NCBI GenBank assembly: GCA_016793885.1
Contig: JAEUHE010000022.1
Span: 1-58,516 of the forward strand
DNA length: 58,516 bases
From: Verrucomicrobiales bacterium
GTDB lineage: Bacteria > Verrucomicrobiota > Verrucomicrobiia > Limisphaerales > UBA11320
Reading direction: 5' to 3'
Shown piece by piece: positions 26,601 through 35,401 of this stretch. The position numbers and the translations under genes were made by a program. Each line of letters begins with the position of its first letter. Within the stretch, counting starts at the first letter, position 1. Below the pieces are notes generated by a model. That model was not told the DNA's origin and made no database searches. It was given only the letters and a program-made list of their open reading frames with translations.

Positions 26601-27164
26601 ACGATCGAGCTGACGAGCGCACTCCGTTTGCACATCCTCGTCGGAGTCGCTGATGAGGGCCTTGATTAATCCGCTGGCGGCCGGGCGGGTGGGGCTGGCC
26701 GATTCGCCCAAGGCCTTCGCCGCCGCACGCCGAACCGCCCAATGCGGGTCCGATTCAAGCAGTTTTGTGTGACTATCCGCAAACACAGGCCGGCCTTCAG
26801 ATGCTTTCACTGCCCGGCAACGTACTTCGTCGTCGGTATCCTGCATCAGCCGGGTGAGAATCTCCTGTGTGGTTTTTGTGTCCGCATTTGGCAGGCAGTC
26901 CAGCAGCTTGAGTCGGACCCTGGATTCCGCATCACCACTCAGCATCACCAGGGTTAGTTCGGCGCAGCGAGGTCCACCCAGGCGACAGGCTTCGAGCGCG
27001 GCGAGGCGTAGCGGTATTTGAGGCGCCCGTAGAAGCCCTTCGATGAGGGACTCCTCTGCTGGCCCTTCCTGGAGGGCGGCGGCTAGCAGTGCAATCTTCT
27101 CGCTGGGGTCCTCGTACTGGCCCCGGCGGAGGCTGTCCAATAAACTCCGTATTTCGTCGTTCAT
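23634..27164 (-). CDS. ClpB-like AAA+ unfoldase with N-terminal HEAT repeats and C-terminal release-factor-like domain
   Basis: The product is 1176 residues. About 1-200 are HEAT-like helical repeats (WAVRRAAAKALGESA). D1 has Walker A GKSGCGKS (about 287) but a degenerate Walker B (VLIYVPNL, no acidic pair). D2 has Walker A GPTGVGKT (about 555), Walker B VLLLDEIEKS, and the ClpB-type D2-small motif GYSPHFGARPLKRTVERHV (about 762). A charged helical linker follows. The last ~200 residues match class I release factors: GQIDEVWLRIPG, EGLHEF, DSASWSVRVFHP, KDQAMK and SRIKDLRTG. The place of the GGQ loop reads KPPRSRM, and no SPF/PxT recognition motif is seen. Known Clp unfoldases thread proteins; the RF fold here probably binds ribosomes without hydrolysing peptidyl-tRNA. 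It is monocistronic. Confidence 0.85.
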   Translation of the reverse strand: MNDEIRSLLDSLRRGQYEDPSEKIALLAAALQEGPAEESLIEGLLRAPQIPLRLAALEACRLGGPRCAELTLVMLSGDAESRVRLKLLDCLPNADTKTTQEILTRLMQDTDDEVRCRAVKASEGRPVFADSHTKLLESDPHWAVRRAAAKALGESASPTRPAASGLIKALISDSDEDVQTECARQLDRLVELDREAATSVLPSDIQRLAKAEAVVAPMGERFKHLLEWLHERTSVAANPRELARFGTDLTALAHSGLLPRAHHIANFTATLVDLLKRERRRSIALIGKSGCGKSAIVQELVHALALPENGAWLVIRVSPSDLISGTRFLGEWETKVRELVAAARFPRRVLIYVPNLGELSSVGRSSKSDSNIASALAPYLDDGSIVLLGEATPEEFERGMGREASLVRLFDKVLVEEASMDQTDAILRAIREEEGAKVVPDERLSEILELSGFFMGHLAAPGNAATLLRSVIAWARAAEREATRLDILSVISQSSGLPIKLLDDTCSLDQRQLREFFENQIIGQPEAVEAVVDVVTLIKAGLTDPARPFNVMLFVGPTGVGKTELARALANYIFGNPDRLLRFDMSEFAGPEGFNRLIGGRDDNGILTDAIRQRPFSVLLLDEIEKSHVNVFDLCLQIFDAGRLTDGRGRLVDFRRTVVILTSNVGAAGLEARLGFGTGGEDRAAGTPDPDRTLRELSRVFRPEFLNRIDRIVNFRPLSLEVAERIARRELQQVLLRSGILRRGLTINTDSSVITLLVREGYSPHFGARPLKRTVERHVLLPLARFIAANPNQESAVLSLVARGNQVDIHLLSTPTPPSGPGANSVSTSSKPQKQSLEETPELLDRMQKLEGFLEPLTARKSELMSRTRERGFFDQKAEREAVLEELHRLDEFLARCAALREGIDRFSASRAVRSRSPDKQDLSFEERKAELRSELEQLELVCRSAKDTSLMGDALLLIMQVKADGDSLDAVRKLAETYGHIAARRRLRCEVVAERWEGQIDEVWLRIPGLGARALFVAEEGLHEFNHRRRSKNPRSGREQTFKDSAMLRVEVFPGQGDPDRQFMREVDTQVSVSALKPPRSRMVDSASWSVRVFHPPTLRSIEVWTAGTKDQAMKTACEILYSQVRSAAATETSSTRVVRRYDLGIGSRIKDLRTGRITTRLAQFFRGKVDLGQI

Positions 27165-27336
27165 TCTTGATGATTTCGCGTTCTACTGCGTTGCGCGGCG
27201 GTGGTGTTGAGCACTCAGACATGCCTCCTAGCCTGGGAAAAGCTAAATCTGTCCGAGCCTGATTAACAGACCATTTTCGCCCGGAACGTCCCGGTTTTTC
27301 ACTTTCATCCATGTAGGGATCCGGGCAGTTTTGGGG

Positions 27337-27816
27337 ATGGGTGTATTTCAGATCATCTTGGCTTTGCATATCGGCTTCGGTGTGGCCGCCCTCATCCTGG
27401 GCCCTGTCAGCATGTTCTCGAGGAAACGACGGGGAGTTCACACACGTGCCGGCGAGTTCTATCACTGGCTCGTTTTAGGAACCTGCGCTGGCGCGGTGGC
27501 ACTATCCATCCTGGACTGGGCCCGGATTTGGTGGTTCCTGCCGATCGGCCTTGGCTCCTACGCGTTCGCGCTCCTTGGCTACCTGGCGGCCAAACGACGC
27601 CGCTCGGGTTGGGTTCGCCTGCACATCATCGGGCAGGGGGGCTCCTACATAGCCCTCGTCACCGCCGTGCTCGTGGTGAATTGGCTGCCGTTGTTCGGCA
27701 CCCGGGGCATTCATAGCCCGCTGGCCTGGACTTTGCCTACGGTGATCGGGTCGCCACTGATCGGCTGGGCGATCGCCCGATGGCGCAGGAATACTCCCGC
27801 ACACCCTGGGTTATGA
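27337..27816 (+). CDS. DUF2306-type four-helix membrane protein
   Basis: ATG 27337 gives 159 residues with about four membrane helices. The N-terminal [20 protein letters not shown] and the following H[11 protein letters not shown] are typical of the DUF2306 family, whose helices resemble small quinone- or heme-linked membrane proteins; the function is not established. Its TGA overlaps the rpiA start in an ATGA tetramer, so translation of rpiA is probably coupled to this gene. No physiological link between the two is known to me. Confidence 0.7.
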   Translation: MGVFQIILALHIGFGVAALILGPVSMFSRKRRGVHTRAGEFYHWLVLGTCAGAVALSILDWARIWWFLPIGLGSYAFALLGYLAAKRRRSGWVRLHIIGQGGSYIALVTAVLVVNWLPLFGTRGIHSPLAWTLPTVIGSPLIGWAIARWRRNTPAHPGL

Positions 27817-28505
27817 CTCAACATGAACTCAAGAGATTGGTAGCCAGGTCAGCGGTGGCCTATGTGCTCCCGGGCTCAGTGATCGGGGTCGGATCTGGGT
27901 CGACGGTCCACCAATTCATTGAAGCGTTGGCGGCTTCTCGGATCCCAATCGAGGGAGCGGTCTCCAGTGGCGAAGCCACCAGCACACGCTTGCGCGCCCA
28001 CGGTTTCCGCGTTCTCGAGGCCAATTCTCTCGAGCGGATTCCCCTCTATATCGACGGGGCCGATGAAATTGACCCGGGTGGCCGAATGATCAAGGGAGGG
28101 GGAGGGGCGTTGACGCGAGAGAAGATTGTGGCCGATCTTGCGGATCGAATCCTCTGCATCGTCGACGAATCCAAGCTCGTTCCTGTGCTTGGCCTCTTCC
28201 CGTTGCCTATCGAAGTGATTCCGATGGCAGCGGGCCAAATAGAGCGACGGTTGCGCGGCCTTGGCGGCCTGCCCGCAGTGCGACGCGGGTTCGTGACCGA
28301 CAACGGCTGCCCGATCATTGATGTGAGCGGTTTGCGCATCCCCGATCCTTTGGCGCTCGAGGTAGAGATCAACCAATGGCCCGGAGTCGTGAGCGTCGGC
28401 ATCTTCGCTCATCACAAGGCTCATGTTTGTCTCCTCGGCACTCAGCGCGGGGTTAGGACAATCACCTTTGGGGATCCGGTGGGCCCGGCAGCATCCTCGG
28501 CATGA
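27813..28505 (+). CDS. rpiA: ribose-5-phosphate isomerase A
   Basis: The product is 230 residues, the family length. The motifs are all present: [15 protein letters not shown] (about 22-36), YIDGADEID (about 80-88, containing the catalytic Asp region), [12 protein letters not shown] (about 94-105, with the catalytic Glu) and IVDESKLV (about 118-125). RpiA interconverts ribose-5-phosphate and ribulose-5-phosphate in the pentose phosphate pathway. The start overlaps the stop of the membrane protein gene by 4 bases (ATGA). Confidence 0.95.
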   Translation: MTQHELKRLVARSAVAYVLPGSVIGVGSGSTVHQFIEALAASRIPIEGAVSSGEATSTRLRAHGFRVLEANSLERIPLYIDGADEIDPGGRMIKGGGGALTREKIVADLADRILCIVDESKLVPVLGLFPLPIEVIPMAAGQIERRLRGLGGLPAVRRGFVTDNGCPIIDVSGLRIPDPLALEVEINQWPGVVSVGIFAHHKAHVCLLGTQRGVRTITFGDPVGPAASSA

Positions 28506-28511
28506 CGTGCT

Positions 28512-29054
28512 TCAATCCTGGTTGGACTTAGGTGCCGCTGCCGCAATTTCACCCAGGGCCGCGAGGCCTTTTTCGAATTGAGGACCGCAGATCTTGTCGC
28601 AGTCCAGGAAGAGGCTGACGGCCTTGGCCATGAAGCTGTTCTTTCCGTACATACTCCAAGTCACGACGGTTTTTTCGCCTGCTGCTTTGAACGTAAAGTC
28701 TACAGTGCTCGAGCCGGCCATGGGCCGCTTCCAGTCCATGCGGCAGCGCACCAGCTCCGCCGGTTTGCTCTCGGTGATCGTGCAGCTACCAGCTCCGATG
28801 TCGTTATTGCCCTCCCAGCTACAAACTGCCCCGACACCGGACTCTGGGCCGCTGTAGGTGTTTTTGACGTTGGGATCGAGCTTCATAAACGGGTTCCAGA
28901 CGTTGAATTTCCGATGGTCGTTGACGTGCTCGAATAGAGATGTCGGCGAGGCGTTCAAGGTAGCACTGCGAGTCACCCTGAAGTCAGCGGGTCGCGTTGC
29001 GACCACGATGAGAAGGAGACCAATGACAACAACCAGGCCGATGACGATTTTCAT
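28512..29054 (-). CDS. SRPBCC (polyketide cyclase/START-like) family protein
   Basis: This is a 180-residue protein with an N-terminal hydrophobic anchor (MKIVIGLVVVIGLLLIVVAT) and an SRPBCC helix-grip fold. RSATLNASPTSLFEHVNDHRKFNVWNPFMK starts the domain (key residues F, H, W, P), GxGAVCSWEGN lies in the middle, and a long C-terminal helix KGLAALGEIAA ends it. Family members bind hydrophobic ligands; members of this shape are often annotated as polyketide cyclase. The ligand is unknown. It ends 6 bases from the convergent rpiA stop. Confidence 0.8.
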   Translation of the reverse strand: MKIVIGLVVVIGLLLIVVATRPADFRVTRSATLNASPTSLFEHVNDHRKFNVWNPFMKLDPNVKNTYSGPESGVGAVCSWEGNNDIGAGSCTITESKPAELVRCRMDWKRPMAGSSTVDFTFKAAGEKTVVTWSMYGKNSFMAKAVSLFLDCDKICGPQFEKGLAALGEIAAAAPKSNQD

Positions 29055-29306
29055 GAGTATGTTTCGTTGAGCGTTGCCGCGCCAATGGCAGATCGTTGGT
29101 GATCCCCAGGGCTTCGCTTCCCTTTAACGACGAACGGGCCTGCCGCTTGAGGACAGTCAATCAGGATTGGGGGTAGGCAGGTGCTAGGTTACTCTAGTGA
29201 AGAAGATTACGAATGCTAGCTGGGCGCTCCTGATGTCCGCCCTTAGAGGGAGCGGGGCGAATCGTCCAGCAGGGAGGAGCCTCTTTGCCGTCCGCTGGAC
29301 CGAGTG

Positions 29307-29489
29307 CTAACTCTCGTAGCGTACCATGCCCTGCATGACCACGAAGGTATCGCTCATACCCGCAACGGGCGCGTCGGAGAGATAGGGGCTTCCGTAAGGC
29401 TGAAAGCCCCTGCTGATCAGCTCGTTTACCATCTGGTCGAGTTCGGTGTAGTTATCTCCGTGGGCGGTTTTGTATTCAACGATCTTCAT
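29307..29489 (-). CDS. DUF1737 small protein
   Basis: ATG 29489 gives 60 residues: MKIVEYKTAHGDNYTELDQM, then VNELISRGFQPYGSPYL and FVVMQGMVRY. This is the compact DUF1737 pattern, a small domain that predicts quantity-like features such as YGxP and VMQxMV. It begins 4 bases from the stop of the AraC-type regulator, so the two are co-transcribed. The longer frame to 29576 overlaps the regulator and is not used. Function unknown. Confidence 0.7.
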   Translation of the reverse strand: MKIVEYKTAHGDNYTELDQMVNELISRGFQPYGSPYLSDAPVAGMSDTFVVMQGMVRYES

Positions 29490-29493
29490 AGAC

Positions 29494-30414
29494 TCAGGCC
29501 TTGAGCGACATCTTGGTGACGGAGTTTCGGGATGCCGAGATGGGCAAGCGCTCCCGGTAACGAGTGGGAGATTCACCCGTCACACTCTTGAAGACACGGT
29601 TGAAGTGGGTGATGGACTGGAACCCGACATTGTAAGCGATCTCGCTGATGCGCAGGTTTGGGTTGATCAGCAAGTTCTTCGCCTTCTCGACCCGCGTGCG
29701 CGACACGAACGTGGTCAGCGTGGTTCCGGTTACTTTTCGGAACAGCTTGCAGAAGTAGTAGATGCTGACGTGGGCCGATCCCGCCACCCTGCTCAGGGAG
29801 AGTTCTTCCGAGTGATGCTCTCGAACGTAATCCTTCGCTCGGGCGATGATCGGGTGCTCGGCGTTGGCCCTCAACATGGCGATCTGATTGCTTTTCATGG
29901 AAAGGTGCTCCGCGAAGATCGTCAGGAGGTCTGCCACCGAGCTTAGCTTCCTCTGCGACGCCACGGGAGTCGAAAAGTAAGCCTCCTGGGCTTCTGCTGT
30001 CGGCAGACTCACGCCGAGTTCCTCCACCTTAGCCAGGGCCCGCTGGAAGGAAGCGGTCGTCGGTTTCTCGCGCAACACCTGCCCGGTTTGGAGGAAACCG
30101 ATCGTGAGCGGCCCCAGTTTTACGGGCACGGCTGTTTCACACAATCCATAGGCGCAGATGACCGTCGCCGGACCATTCGACGAAGCTTTTGCCAGCTTTT
30201 CCTGCACCTGTAAGCAGGAGGCGCACGTGCGACTTTGTTCTGACATGAGGGCGCACCAGGTGTTCTCCTTGTGCTTGCCATGAAAGGGCAGTTGCCAGGT
30301 TTCGACGGGTCGCAGAGCGATCGGCATTCCGGTCGTTTCGCTGTAGGCCCGAGCGTAGGTTCGAAACAGTGCCGAACTAGTCAGGGCCGTCAATAACTGT
30401 CCGTGTGAAATCAT
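29494..30414 (-). CDS. AraC-family regulator with PocR-like sensor domain
   Basis: ATG 30414 gives 306 residues (an upstream start at 30480 is possible). The N-terminal half has the PocR-type sensor pattern with cysteines (SRTCASCLQVQEKLA, CAYGLCETAVPVKLG), which may bind a metal or small hydrocarbon ligand. The C-terminal ~100 residues hold two helix-turn-helix units (LSLSRVAGSAHVSIYYFCKLF and ISEIAYNVGFQSITHFNRVFK, with GESPTRYRE after), the AraC/XylS signature. It is divergent from a trypsin-like protease gene. The target regulon cannot be seen. Confidence 0.85.
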   Translation of the reverse strand: MISHGQLLTALTSSALFRTYARAYSETTGMPIALRPVETWQLPFHGKHKENTWCALMSEQSRTCASCLQVQEKLAKASSNGPATVICAYGLCETAVPVKLGPLTIGFLQTGQVLREKPTTASFQRALAKVEELGVSLPTAEAQEAYFSTPVASQRKLSSVADLLTIFAEHLSMKSNQIAMLRANAEHPIIARAKDYVREHHSEELSLSRVAGSAHVSIYYFCKLFRKVTGTTLTTFVSRTRVEKAKNLLINPNLRISEIAYNVGFQSITHFNRVFKSVTGESPTRYRERLPISASRNSVTKMSLKA

Positions 30415-30540
30415 GCTCGGATGTGTTGGGTTCTTCGTTGATCGGACCAGGTCGTTGATAGCTAGAGTGTGGCTCGCCACGACGGCTGGGAATGGGGTAT
30501 ACTACGTAGAGAGCCTGGGGGTGCTAATCTTCTTGCGCGG

Positions 30541-31317
30541 ATGATCTCGGGACTCCACGGTAGATCCATTCTAGCTTCCATGATCGAACCTCTGTTGCTG
30601 ACCACAGTTCGAGTATCCACGTTTTCCGGCCGATGCCATCTTACCGGAGCGACCGGCTTTTTCTTCGAGCGCGAAGATCGGCTGTTTCTCGTCACGACGC
30701 GCCATGTGGTAAATAATCAGGCTACGCGGCACTTTCCTGATCGTTTGGAGATTGAGCTGCACACGGATGTGAAGAACCTGACTCGCTCCGTGGCCTTTTC
30801 TGTGCCGCTCTATCGAGGGGGCAAAAGCCTCTGGCGTCAGGGCAGCGATGTTGGGGGAGATGTGGACGTGGCGGTGCTCGAGTTGGATCGCGCTGCCCTT
30901 CCGGAGTCGGGCGTTTGGGAAGCCTTTACCCCGGTCCATTTGCAGCGACCCCTTCAGGAGGTGGAAGTGGGAACGTCCCTCCTCATCGTTGGGTTTCCTC
31001 TTGGTTTTCATGATGCCCTCCACCATTTGCCGGTGGTGCGGCAGGCGGTGATTGCCTCCTCATTTGGGCTCCGGTTTCAGGGCATGGGTTACTTTCTCAC
31101 TGATGCCCGCACGCATCGGGGCACCAGCGGCGCGCCGGTGGTGATGCGCGCGCCGCATCCAGAAGCTCCGCTGGCGTGGAAGCTGTTGGGAGTTCATTCA
31201 GCGCGCATGGATGTGGGCACTCGGGATGCCCAGTTGGATGAGACCCTCGGGCTGAACTGCGCCTGGTATGCTGACATTTTGATGACCCTCACCAACGCAG
31301 CGGGGAACTCAGTTTGA
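30541..31317 (+). CDS. trypsin-like serine peptidase
   Basis: About 258 residues. The catalytic triad is visible: TTRHVV (His, about 57), GDVDVAVLEL (Asp) and HRGTSGAPVV (Ser). This is the chymotrypsin-fold S1 arrangement used by HtrA-like proteins. There is no signal peptide or PDZ domain, so it is probably intracellular. ATG 30541 is chosen; ATG 30580 would also keep the whole domain. It is divergent from the PocR/AraC regulator. Confidence 0.75.
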   Translation: MISGLHGRSILASMIEPLLLTTVRVSTFSGRCHLTGATGFFFEREDRLFLVTTRHVVNNQATRHFPDRLEIELHTDVKNLTRSVAFSVPLYRGGKSLWRQGSDVGGDVDVAVLELDRAALPESGVWEAFTPVHLQRPLQEVEVGTSLLIVGFPLGFHDALHHLPVVRQAVIASSFGLRFQGMGYFLTDARTHRGTSGAPVVMRAPHPEAPLAWKLLGVHSARMDVGTRDAQLDETLGLNCAWYADILMTLTNAAGNSV

Positions 31318-31381
31318 CCGGTCACGAATCGTCACGCCGCGGACTGCTCCGCGACGCTTTCTGGGTTCGCCGCGGTGTGGT

Positions 31382-31801
31382 TCAACGTTTTTTCATCTGT
31401 TCAGCTCGGAAGAGCACGTGGCAGCTCACACAACTGTCCACGACTTTCTTGTAAGCCTCCTTCGCCGTGTCGAGATTCTTATCAGCCGCCGCCATGAACA
31501 AGGAATCCGTCTGACGGTAGAAGTTGGTGATCGCGGCTTTGTAGTCGGGATTGTTTTTCAGGAACCATTCTCCTTTGAGGAACCAGTCCCCTTCCTGGCT
31601 CATATTCCTCATGCGAAGGGCGTTCTTGGAGACGAGGTCATACTTCTCCAAGGTCAGTCCCTCCAGAATGGCCTGAGAGTAGACTAACTTCGTTTTCATG
31701 AAGGCCTGTTGGCGCAGTCTCATGTCGGACACCTTCTCAGCGGAAATCACTACCGTCGCTGCTCCGGTCAATAATAGGAGTAAGGATGCTTTCAGGTTCA
31801 T
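31382..31801 (-). CDS. exported c'-like cytochrome
   Basis: The product is 139 residues with signal peptide MNLKASLLLLLTGAATVVIS. A four-helix-like body is followed by a C-terminal heme-binding motif CVSCH (about residues 129-133). A single CXXCH near the C-terminus is the arrangement of cytochrome c' and cytochrome c-556 (Cytochrom_C_2). The protein is probably periplasmic and would carry or sense electrons or NO. Alone in its transcription unit. Confidence 0.8.
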   Translation of the reverse strand: MNLKASLLLLLTGAATVVISAEKVSDMRLRQQAFMKTKLVYSQAILEGLTLEKYDLVSKNALRMRNMSQEGDWFLKGEWFLKNNPDYKAAITNFYRQTDSLFMAAADKNLDTAKEAYKKVVDSCVSCHVLFRAEQMKKR

Positions 31802-32206
31802 AGTTTTAAAGTAGTAGTTTTGTCTTAGTGCCTACCATCAACCTGGGGCTGCCTTCCATCCGCCACTGCTCGGAGGTTGGTAGACACTGACCACCCTTTG
31901 CACGTCCCCAGGGTATTTTCGGGGTGTCGTTGTTTGACATCCTCCCATCTTTGACATTGCCATCCCGTCGGATCCTGCCTATAGAACCATCACAGCCCAA
32001 ACCCCTGAACATGCTCAGCGATGACATGTCTGCACGTGCCGCGATGGTCCATGCCCAAGGGGTGAGGTGTGTTCACATGAGGTGCTCGTCTGCGCCTCGA
32101 GAGGGGTGTGCTGCCCAATCCGAGTTTGCCCGTGCGTCAATGGCTCGGTGCACGCCACTCTTCCCTTCGGAAAACCCAACCCAACGCAGTTACCCACTCC
32201 CTCGTT
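31802..32206. other. divergent promoter region without genes
   Basis: About 400 bases separate the cytochrome gene from the PA14/Ig protein gene. TTTGACAT occurs twice in direct repeat (31933-31940 and 31950-31957), which could be an operator or a -35 element. No gene or structured RNA is recognised. Confidence 0.35.
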
Positions 32207-35200
32207 ATGAGAGCCTTATCGCGTCCCATCCTACTTCTCCTGTTCGCTTTTCACCTTTTCGGGGCCGCAGTCTGCGCCCGTGCCGGCACCATCCTTCAGG
32301 CCCCCGGCAGCTCCCAGGTTGCCTTTGAGGCCGAGGAAAATGTCTTGCTGAAGGCCGGGGCCCCCACCTCCTTCGTCATCACCAACGATGTGACGCCGAG
32401 CGGCGACACGGCGCTCTTCGCCGCGGGCGTCAACAATACGGGCTTTCCCAGCAGCTTTGCGTCGTATCGTATTCTGTTCACGACGGCGGGTCAGTATAAG
32501 GTGTATCTCCGGTGGCGAGCATCCGAGGAGTACACCAAGAACGATCCCAATGCCGGGAATAGCTATCATCTGCCCAGTGTGTTTAACAGCTCCACGGAGC
32601 CTCTGAACCCGAACCCGGACTATGTCACTTCCAGCATCAACAACTCTCGTGTGCCTCCGGCGGTCAACACCTACGGATTCAGCAGTGAAGCGACTCTTCT
32701 CGAGGTGACCCAGGAACAGGTCGATGCCGGACAACCGCTGGTGTTCAGCATTGGCACTCGCGAGGCGGGCCTCTTTTTGGATCGCTTCGTGCTCAGTGTC
32801 GACACCGCCCTCAGCGAGGCCCAGTTCAATGCGACGCCGAATTCCGACACCGACGTCTTGGTTCAACCGGCCGGCGTCAACTATGTGGCCTTCGAGGCTG
32901 AGAGTCCCAAAGTTCGTCTCGTGGCGGGAAGTCCCACTTCCTTCGTCATCACCAACGACTCCACCCCCAGCGGCAACCAGGCGCTATTCGCCGCGGGCGT
33001 GAACAACACTGGCTTTCCTACCAGCTTCGCCAGCTATTCCATCCGATTCAGCTCTGCTGGAACCTACCGGATCTATCTGCGCTGGCGGGCTTCGGAAGAC
33101 TACACCAAGAACGATCCCAATGCGGGGAACAGCTACCACGTTCCCACTCTGTTGAATAGTTCCACGGAGCTGGTGAATCCCAATCCCGACTACGTCAGCT
33201 CCAGCATTAACAACTCCCGGGTGCCCCCGGCAGTGAACACCTATGGCTTCAGCTTGGAAACCAGTTCCTTCGAGGTGACCCAGGAGCAAATCGACGCCGG
33301 GCAGCCCCTGAATTTCACCATCGGAACCCGGGAGGCTGGCTTGTTCATCGATCGGTTTGTGCTGAGTTTGGACGCCGCCCTGACCGAGGCGCAGTTCAAC
33401 GCGGCGGAGAACACCGGCGCAGCCGTCCCTCCGGTCATCTCCCGAGCCGCGGGTTCTGCCTCCTTGGTCAACGTGAAAATCGCTTTTAGCAAGGCTTTGG
33501 ACGAGAACACAGTGCTGCCCGGGGCTTTCAGCCTCAGCGGCGGATTAAACGTGATCGCCGCCGCCCTGGATCCTGTCACCTTGAAGGATGTCACCCTCAC
33601 AACGACGCCGCAAACCGAAGGGGTGAGCTACGAGCTCTCGGTGAGCTCCGTCGCTGACCTCAGCGGCAACGCGATCGCGCCGAATTCCAAGACGAGCTTT
33701 TTTGCTTGGAAGCTGGTAGAGGGCGTTGCCCAGCGCGACTATTTCTTCGGGATCACCGGTGCCGGCGTCAGCGCCTTGGTCGAAGATCCAAGGTATCCCA
33801 ACGCACCGGATCGCAGCAATGTTGCGAAGGATTTCACCTCCGTCAGCGAGCCTGCCGCGCAGAACTACGGCCTGAGACTGACGGCCTTTTTCATTCCCGA
33901 GCAGTCCGGAGTTTATGACTTCTTCATGGTGAACAGCGACGACGCCGAGCTTTTCCTCAGCCCCAGCAGCCAGGCGGAACAGCTGCAATCCATTTTGGCG
34001 CTGCCTGCCAACGCGTCGCTCAGTTATGACCCTTCCACCTATGGGTCCTCCGCCGGAACTCTACAGGCCGGCCAACGCTATGTGCTTCAGGTGCTGATGA
34101 AGCAGGACGCCGACTACGTTGCCGTGGTGCGAGTGGCCGCCCGGCGGCAAGGCGATGCCACGCCGGTCGAGGCGCTAAGCCTTCTCGGCGGGAGCCGCAT
34201 CGCCTCGTTCGTCGATCCTGCCAGCGCGCGAGTGGACGTGCTGCGCCAGCCCCTCGCTGCTGTCGTCACGCAAGGACGCCGCGCCCGATTTGAGGCGGAG
34301 GCGGCCTCTCCCGGCGGCCCGGTGTATTACCAATGGCAGAAGAATGGAGCGAACATCCCCGGCGCCACCCGCGCGGCCTATGTCACCCCGGTTCTCGGAT
34401 TGGCGGACAGTGGCAGCCAGTATCGGGTGATTCTCTCGGGCGGCGGCGCCACCGTGCCCAGCGCAAGCGTGGGCGTTACGGTGAATCCAGGACCAGCCCC
34501 GACCTCCGTTCCCTGGATCGGCGCTAGTTTCGGTGGCGGTGCAGCCGGAGTCGGTCCCGCGGGAATTCTCCGTCCTGACGACGTGGTCGGAGTCGTCCCG
34601 CAGGCGAACTGGAACAACTTGCCCGATCCCACGGGAGTCGATCTCCCGCTCGTGGACGCCGATGGCGCCTCCACCGATATCGTGATCGATTACGCGGGGG
34701 CGAACTACATGACGGGCACGGGTGAAGCCACCGCCGAGAACGTCCTTTTCCAAGGATACTTGCACAACGCGAACGGCACAGTGACTGCAACGCTCAAGAA
34801 CGTGCCGGCGGGGAACTATAACCTCATCGTGTACTGCCTGGGATTCACTTACAACGCCAGCTATGAGCAGCGTTTGGAGTTGGTCGGCGGCGGGAGCTAT
34901 CCCGCCTACACCGTCCTGGCCGAGCACGCTGCGGAATATAGTTTGGCCCCGAATGTCTTCCGCCGGATGTCCAGCCTGAATCCGGAGGCGCGCGACCACG
35001 GCAACTACGTCATCTTCGAAAATGTGTCTCCCGATGATGCCGGCAGCCTGGCCTTGTCGGTCGCCAACGAGTCCACCTTCACCGGCGTCAACGTCAACCC
35101 AGCCTTGAACGCACTGCAGCTGGTTCGGGTATCCGCGTTGCCGCCGGCACTCACCGTCGGGTTCGAAGGGGGTAACGCGACCGTATCCTGGGCTGGGGAG

Positions 35201-35350
35201 GCTGCTGGTTACGTTTTGGAGTCGAGCCCCTCGCTCAGTGCACCCGTGGTCTGGACCCCGGTTGCCGGCGTCAGTGCCCCCATTACCGGGGCAGGCACCA
35301 AGGCGGTCTCGCCGACGGGCAGGGCGCAATTCTTCCGTTTGCGCCAGTAA
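32207..35350 (+). CDS. secreted PA14/Ig-like protein with tandem 190-residue N-terminal repeats
   Basis: ATG 32207 gives 1047 residues with signal peptide MRALSRPILLLLFAFHLFGA. Two near-identical 190-residue repeats occupy about 37-218 and 226-407; each has FVITND, GVNNTGFPxSFASY, YLRWRASE and SINNSRVPPAVNTYGFS, resembling a CBM-like jelly roll. A Big-type Ig-like domain (about 408-505), a PA14-like domain (about 508-652, SGVYDFFMVNSDDAELFL), an Ig-like domain (about 675-762, YYQWQKNGANIPGAT) and a C-terminal beta domain follow. Such proteins bind polysaccharide at the surface. The 570-base tandem repeat is recent enough to be plain in the DNA. Confidence 0.8.
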   Translation: MRALSRPILLLLFAFHLFGAAVCARAGTILQAPGSSQVAFEAEENVLLKAGAPTSFVITNDVTPSGDTALFAAGVNNTGFPSSFASYRILFTTAGQYKVYLRWRASEEYTKNDPNAGNSYHLPSVFNSSTEPLNPNPDYVTSSINNSRVPPAVNTYGFSSEATLLEVTQEQVDAGQPLVFSIGTREAGLFLDRFVLSVDTALSEAQFNATPNSDTDVLVQPAGVNYVAFEAESPKVRLVAGSPTSFVITNDSTPSGNQALFAAGVNNTGFPTSFASYSIRFSSAGTYRIYLRWRASEDYTKNDPNAGNSYHVPTLLNSSTELVNPNPDYVSSSINNSRVPPAVNTYGFSLETSSFEVTQEQIDAGQPLNFTIGTREAGLFIDRFVLSLDAALTEAQFNAAENTGAAVPPVISRAAGSASLVNVKIAFSKALDENTVLPGAFSLSGGLNVIAAALDPVTLKDVTLTTTPQTEGVSYELSVSSVADLSGNAIAPNSKTSFFAWKLVEGVAQRDYFFGITGAGVSALVEDPRYPNAPDRSNVAKDFTSVSEPAAQNYGLRLTAFFIPEQSGVYDFFMVNSDDAELFLSPSSQAEQLQSILALPANASLSYDPSTYGSSAGTLQAGQRYVLQVLMKQDADYVAVVRVAARRQGDATPVEALSLLGGSRIASFVDPASARVDVLRQPLAAVVTQGRRARFEAEAASPGGPVYYQWQKNGANIPGATRAAYVTPVLGLADSGSQYRVILSGGGATVPSASVGVTVNPGPAPTSVPWIGASFGGGAAGVGPAGILRPDDVVGVVPQANWNNLPDPTGVDLPLVDADGASTDIVIDYAGANYMTGTGEATAENVLFQGYLHNANGTVTATLKNVPAGNYNLIVYCLGFTYNASYEQRLELVGGGSYPAYTVLAEHAAEYSLAPNVFRRMSSLNPEARDHGNYVIFENVSPDDAGSLALSVANESTFTGVNVNPALNALQLVRVSALPPALTVGFEGGNATVSWAGEAAGYVLESSPSLSAPVVWTPVAGVSAPITGAGTKAVSPTGRAQFFRLRQ

Positions 35351-35363
35351 TCGAAATCGATTC

Positions 35364-35401
35364 AGGCACCCCCGGGATCCCATGGCGGGCAGGGGGTGCC
35401 T
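35364..35401 (+). terminator. hairpin after PA14/Ig gene
   Basis: AGGCACCCCC (35364-35373) pairs perfectly with GGGGGTGCCT (35392-35401) 14 bases after the stop. The strong GC stem is followed by GACCGTGCTTTC, so the T-run is poor, but position and strength fit a terminator. Confidence 0.5.
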
